DNA of 6,196 nucleotides from an uncultured bacterium (GTDB lineage: Bacteria; Bacillota; Clostridia; Christensenellales; Borkfalkiaceae). Location: NCBI GenBank assembly GCA_934871445.1, contig CAKXBD010000121.1, positions 1 to 6,196 of the forward strand. Reading direction: 5' to 3'. A program made the translations under genes and the position numbers. The notes under the pieces were generated by a model. It was not told the DNA's origin and ran no database searches. It saw nothing but the letters and a program-made list of their open reading frames with translations. Positions 4,783 through 6,196 of this stretch are shown one piece after another. Within the stretch, counting starts at the first letter, position 1; each line of letters opens with the position of its first letter.

Positions 4783-4830
4783 TTCAATAAAAAAATTGTT
4801 TTCGAAAGATATGTAAAGTTTTTTATTGAA
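4783..4830. repeat. Perfect 12-bp inverted repeat downstream of deoR
   Basis: TTCAATAAAAAA (4783-4794) and TTTTTTATTGAA (4819-4830) flank a 24-base spacer. It lies in an AT-rich stretch of about 140 bases (4776-4915) between the deoR stop and the attenuator, with no ORF. A weak deoR terminator, or an operator for a mob promoter located here, are both possible. I found no convincing promoter hexamers in this stretch. Confidence 0.5.
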
Positions 4831-4915
4831 AAGCCCAATTTTTAGAAAATTAAGAAAAATAATAAATCTTTTTTTCGGATTCTATACCTTGAAGTTTTAG
4901 AGAGGATAGAAACTT

Positions 4916-5674
4916 TCATTCATTTTCTGCGAGTATGAAATTTTTTACCTTACACATGATGGAATCGGGTAATTTTTCATTACAGATTACCGTATCGAAT
5001 TCGGAAATATCGCATAGATTATGCCAAAAGCTATTATTGATTTTTGAATTGTCGACCATGAGCACTTTCTTTTTAGATTGTCTCATAAGCGTATAGCGAA
5101 CCTCGTTTTCCGGCACGGAAGTATCGGTGGCAAATCCCGTATCGGAGAGCCCGTGGCAGGAAACGTAGCAAATATCCGCATTGTATGATTGTAAGGTATT
5201 GATTGCCGATTGACCGATTAAGGAATAGGATTTATTAATCGATTCTCCGCCTGTGCAGATAAATTTAATATTTGTCTGGCTGAGCATGTAAGAGGTTTTT
5301 ATTCCGCAGGTGATTACGATAATATCTTTGAATTTTTCCAAAAATTTTATAAGATGAGCGGCGGTAGTGGAAGCATCTAACATAATCACAAAACCGTCTT
5401 GTATCAGCGTGCTGGCCTTTTCTGCCAGTGCGCTTTTTATATTGTACATATGTCGTTCTCGTTGAGACAGTGCCACGTTTGTATCTGCGGAAATCGTATT
5501 CGCGATTACTTTCCCATGCGTGCGGATAACGAGCTTCTTATTTTCAAGCCGAATGAGGTCCCGCCGTATCGTCGGTTCGCTCGCGTAAAGAGTGTCGGCA
5601 AGCTCTTTTACGCTCACCGTGTATTTCTTTTCAAGTATTTTTAAGATTTCCTTTTCGCGTTCAAAATTGGGCAT
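4916..5674 (-). CDS. DeoR-family transcriptional repressor
   Basis: The 252-residue protein has the usual DeoR length and order. A winged helix-turn-helix (residues 5-57) contains VSVKELADTLYASEPTIRRD, LIRLENKKL and RTHGKVIA, close to the family RTHGGA. A sugar-phosphate sensor domain (about 75-232) carries DASTT (100-104), ITCG (121-124), TGGE (141-144), NADICYVSCHGLS and VDNSK (207-211), the positions that form the ligand pocket and interface. DeoR proteins repress sugar or nucleoside catabolic operons until a phosphorylated intermediate binds; the ligand here cannot be told. The start at 5674 is chosen because GGAGG (5684-5680) is well spaced and MPNFEREKEILKIL is the typical beginning; an upstream TTG at 5722 falls in the -35 box. 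The expected partner operon is not in the window, though a strong divergent promoter lies 150 bases upstream. Confidence 0.92.
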   Translation of the reverse strand: MPNFEREKEILKILEKKYTVSVKELADTLYASEPTIRRDLIRLENKKLVIRTHGKVIANTISADTNVALSQRERHMYNIKSALAEKASTLIQDGFVIMLDASTTAAHLIKFLEKFKDIIVITCGIKTSYMLSQTNIKFICTGGESINKSYSLIGQSAINTLQSYNADICYVSCHGLSDTGFATDTSVPENEVRYTLMRQSKKKVLMVDNSKINNSFWHNLCDISEFDTVICNEKLPDSIMCKVKNFILAENE

Positions 5675-5693
5675 ATAAACCTCCATGATTAAA

Positions 5694-5722
5694 ATTATAA
5701 TGTAAAAAAATTTGTTTGTCAA
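5694..5722 (-). promoter_or_regulatory. Consensus sigma-A promoter of the deoR-family gene
   Basis: On the minus strand TTGACA (5722-5717), a 17-base spacer and TATAAT (5699-5694) match consensus exactly. Initiation near 5687 leaves a leader of about 13 bases that consists mostly of the SD. Confidence 0.92.
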
Positions 5723-5730
5723 ACGTTTGA
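5719..5730. promoter_or_regulatory. Palindromic operator candidate overlapping the deoR -35 box
   Basis: TCAAACGTTTGA is a perfect 12-bp palindrome that covers four bases of the -35 hexamer, an ideal place for autorepression. A related half-site motif recurs about 30 bases away in ATGAACGC-TTTGA-GCGTTTCAT (5752-5773), which is itself an imperfect inverted repeat. Confidence 0.55.
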
Positions 5731-5751
5731 AAAATATTTTTGATTACTTTC

Positions 5752-5773
5752 ATGAACGCTTTGAGCGTTTCAT
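5752..5773. repeat. Imperfect inverted repeat, second operator candidate
   Basis: ATGAACGC and GCGTTTCAT flank TTTGA. The AACG(C)TTTGA core resembles the palindrome at 5719-5730, so the two could be cooperative sites for the DeoR-family protein between its own promoter and the divergent one. Confidence 0.45.
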
Positions 5774-5825
5774 TTTCCGTCTGCTGTCATTTTTTGAGCA
5801 AAACATGCAAGATGAAAGGATTATA

Positions 5826-5853
5826 TTGACTATTCGTTCAAATTTGTTATAAT
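5826..5853 (+). promoter_or_regulatory. Strong divergent promoter with extended -10
   Basis: TTGACT (5826-5831) and TATAAT (5848-5853) are separated by 16 bases, and TG one base before the -10 gives an extended TGTTATAAT. Transcription should begin near 5860 and run rightward, away from deoR. It would produce the transcript that contains the hairpins at 6001-6039. Confidence 0.82.
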
Positions 5854-5859
5854 AGAGCC

Positions 5860-6196
5860 GAAAGTAACTCTTTTCCTAGAATAGTGAACTGTTTTTTGAA
5901 AAAGATTAAACAATTTGACGTATTGTATATTTTTACATAAATATAAATATTTTTACATGTCGGAGGGAATTTAGTGGATTAGAGGAAAAAATTATAGATA
6001 AAAAGGGGGCGCCCCCTTTTACGGCTCTCAGCCGTAAAAAAAAATCTTAATTAGGAAAAGATAGCCGTTTTAATGCCAATAAAAATTTTATAAATTCAGT
6101 TTAACAAAAAAATAAAATTGCGTATAGGCGGCGGAGCGGTTTATGTAAATAGAAATTTGTATGGATGCGCCGGAGATTATCCGCGCGCGATAAAAG
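5860..6196 (+). other. Transcribed-looking region without a convincing protein gene
   Basis: About 337 bases follow a strong promoter. A good SD (GGAGGG, 5962-5967) is spaced six bases from GTG at 5974, but the frame reads GTG-GAT-TAG and stops at once, and further in-frame stops follow. Downstream come two overlapping hairpins (6001-6039), an A-run, and AT-rich sequence. From about 6120 GC rises again. A plus frame from TTG 6118 (…RIGGGAVYVNRNLYG…) and a minus frame ending in a TAA near 6102 are both open to the window edge, but neither has an SD or a recognised product. It may be a small RNA, a long regulatory leader, or a decayed gene start. Confidence 0.45.
6001..6039 (+). repeat. Two overlapping, mutually exclusive hairpins (terminator-like)
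   Basis: AAAAGGGGGCGCCCCCTTTT (6001-6020) is a perfect 20-bp palindrome with a G/C core and T4 tail, terminator-like on the plus strand. The same TTTT also starts a second hairpin, TTTTACGGC-TCTCA-GCCGTAAAA (6017-6039), with a perfect 9-bp stem. The two folds compete for 6017-6020. Confidence 0.7.

Noticed and set aside
6102..6196. Open frames on both strands at the right edge
   Set aside because: They are too short, have no start signal and no recognisable sequence. Noted only in the region entry.
1..6196. CRISPR arrays, insertion sequences, riboswitch classes
   Set aside because: No spaced direct repeats, no transposase and no recognisable riboswitch core were seen.

Overview
The window looks like chromosome from a spore-forming, low-to-mid GC member of the Bacillota (Clostridia-like). 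The main reasons are a full-length SpoVT with its own Shine-Dalgarno, a cytoplasmic zinc-dependent phospholipase C-like protein of a type common in Clostridia, AAGGAGG-type ribosome binding sites and sigma-A consensus promoters. GC content is moderate on the left (about 1-2840) and falls clearly from about 2840 onward, which suggests that part of the right side was acquired.

Layout. (1) 2-910, plus strand: C-terminal part of a multi-pass CvpA-like membrane protein whose start lies outside the window. (2) 1027-1812, minus strand: zinc-dependent phospholipase C-like protein, converging on gene 1. (3) 2033-2578, minus strand: spoVT, with a good intrinsic terminator at 1880-1908 and a possible sigma-G type promoter at 2600-2629. 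(4) 2710-2892, plus strand: a self-contained tRNA-Leu transcription unit with a perfect TTGACA-N17-TATAAT promoter, the tRNA with anticodon AAG and encoded CCA, and a long hairpin terminator. (5) 2922-4830, minus strand: an AT-rich mobilization module. In transcription order it has an attenuator-like RNA structure, a 10-codon leader ORF with a perfect SD, a MobV-type oriT with a recognisable nic site, a MobV relaxase that apparently starts at AUA, a 32-codon ORF overlapping a conserved-looking 61-residue protein, and a strong terminator. No integrase, resolvase or replication protein is visible. (6) 4916-5674, minus strand: a DeoR-family repressor whose consensus promoter is overlapped by a perfect 12-bp palindrome. 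(7) 5723-6196: a divergent strong promoter (5826-5853) that leads into about 300 bases with no convincing protein gene but two overlapping, mutually exclusive hairpins.

How it fits together. The relaxase would nick the adjacent oriT so that a helper conjugation machinery could mobilise the surrounding DNA. The attenuator and leader ORF upstream suggest that expression of the module is conditional. The DeoR repressor probably controls itself and a divergent transcript. The most interesting points are the AUA/AUU start and the glutamate in place of the MobM catalytic histidine in the relaxase, the oriT match to pMV158, the nested attenuator, and the orphan promoter plus alternative hairpins at the right end.
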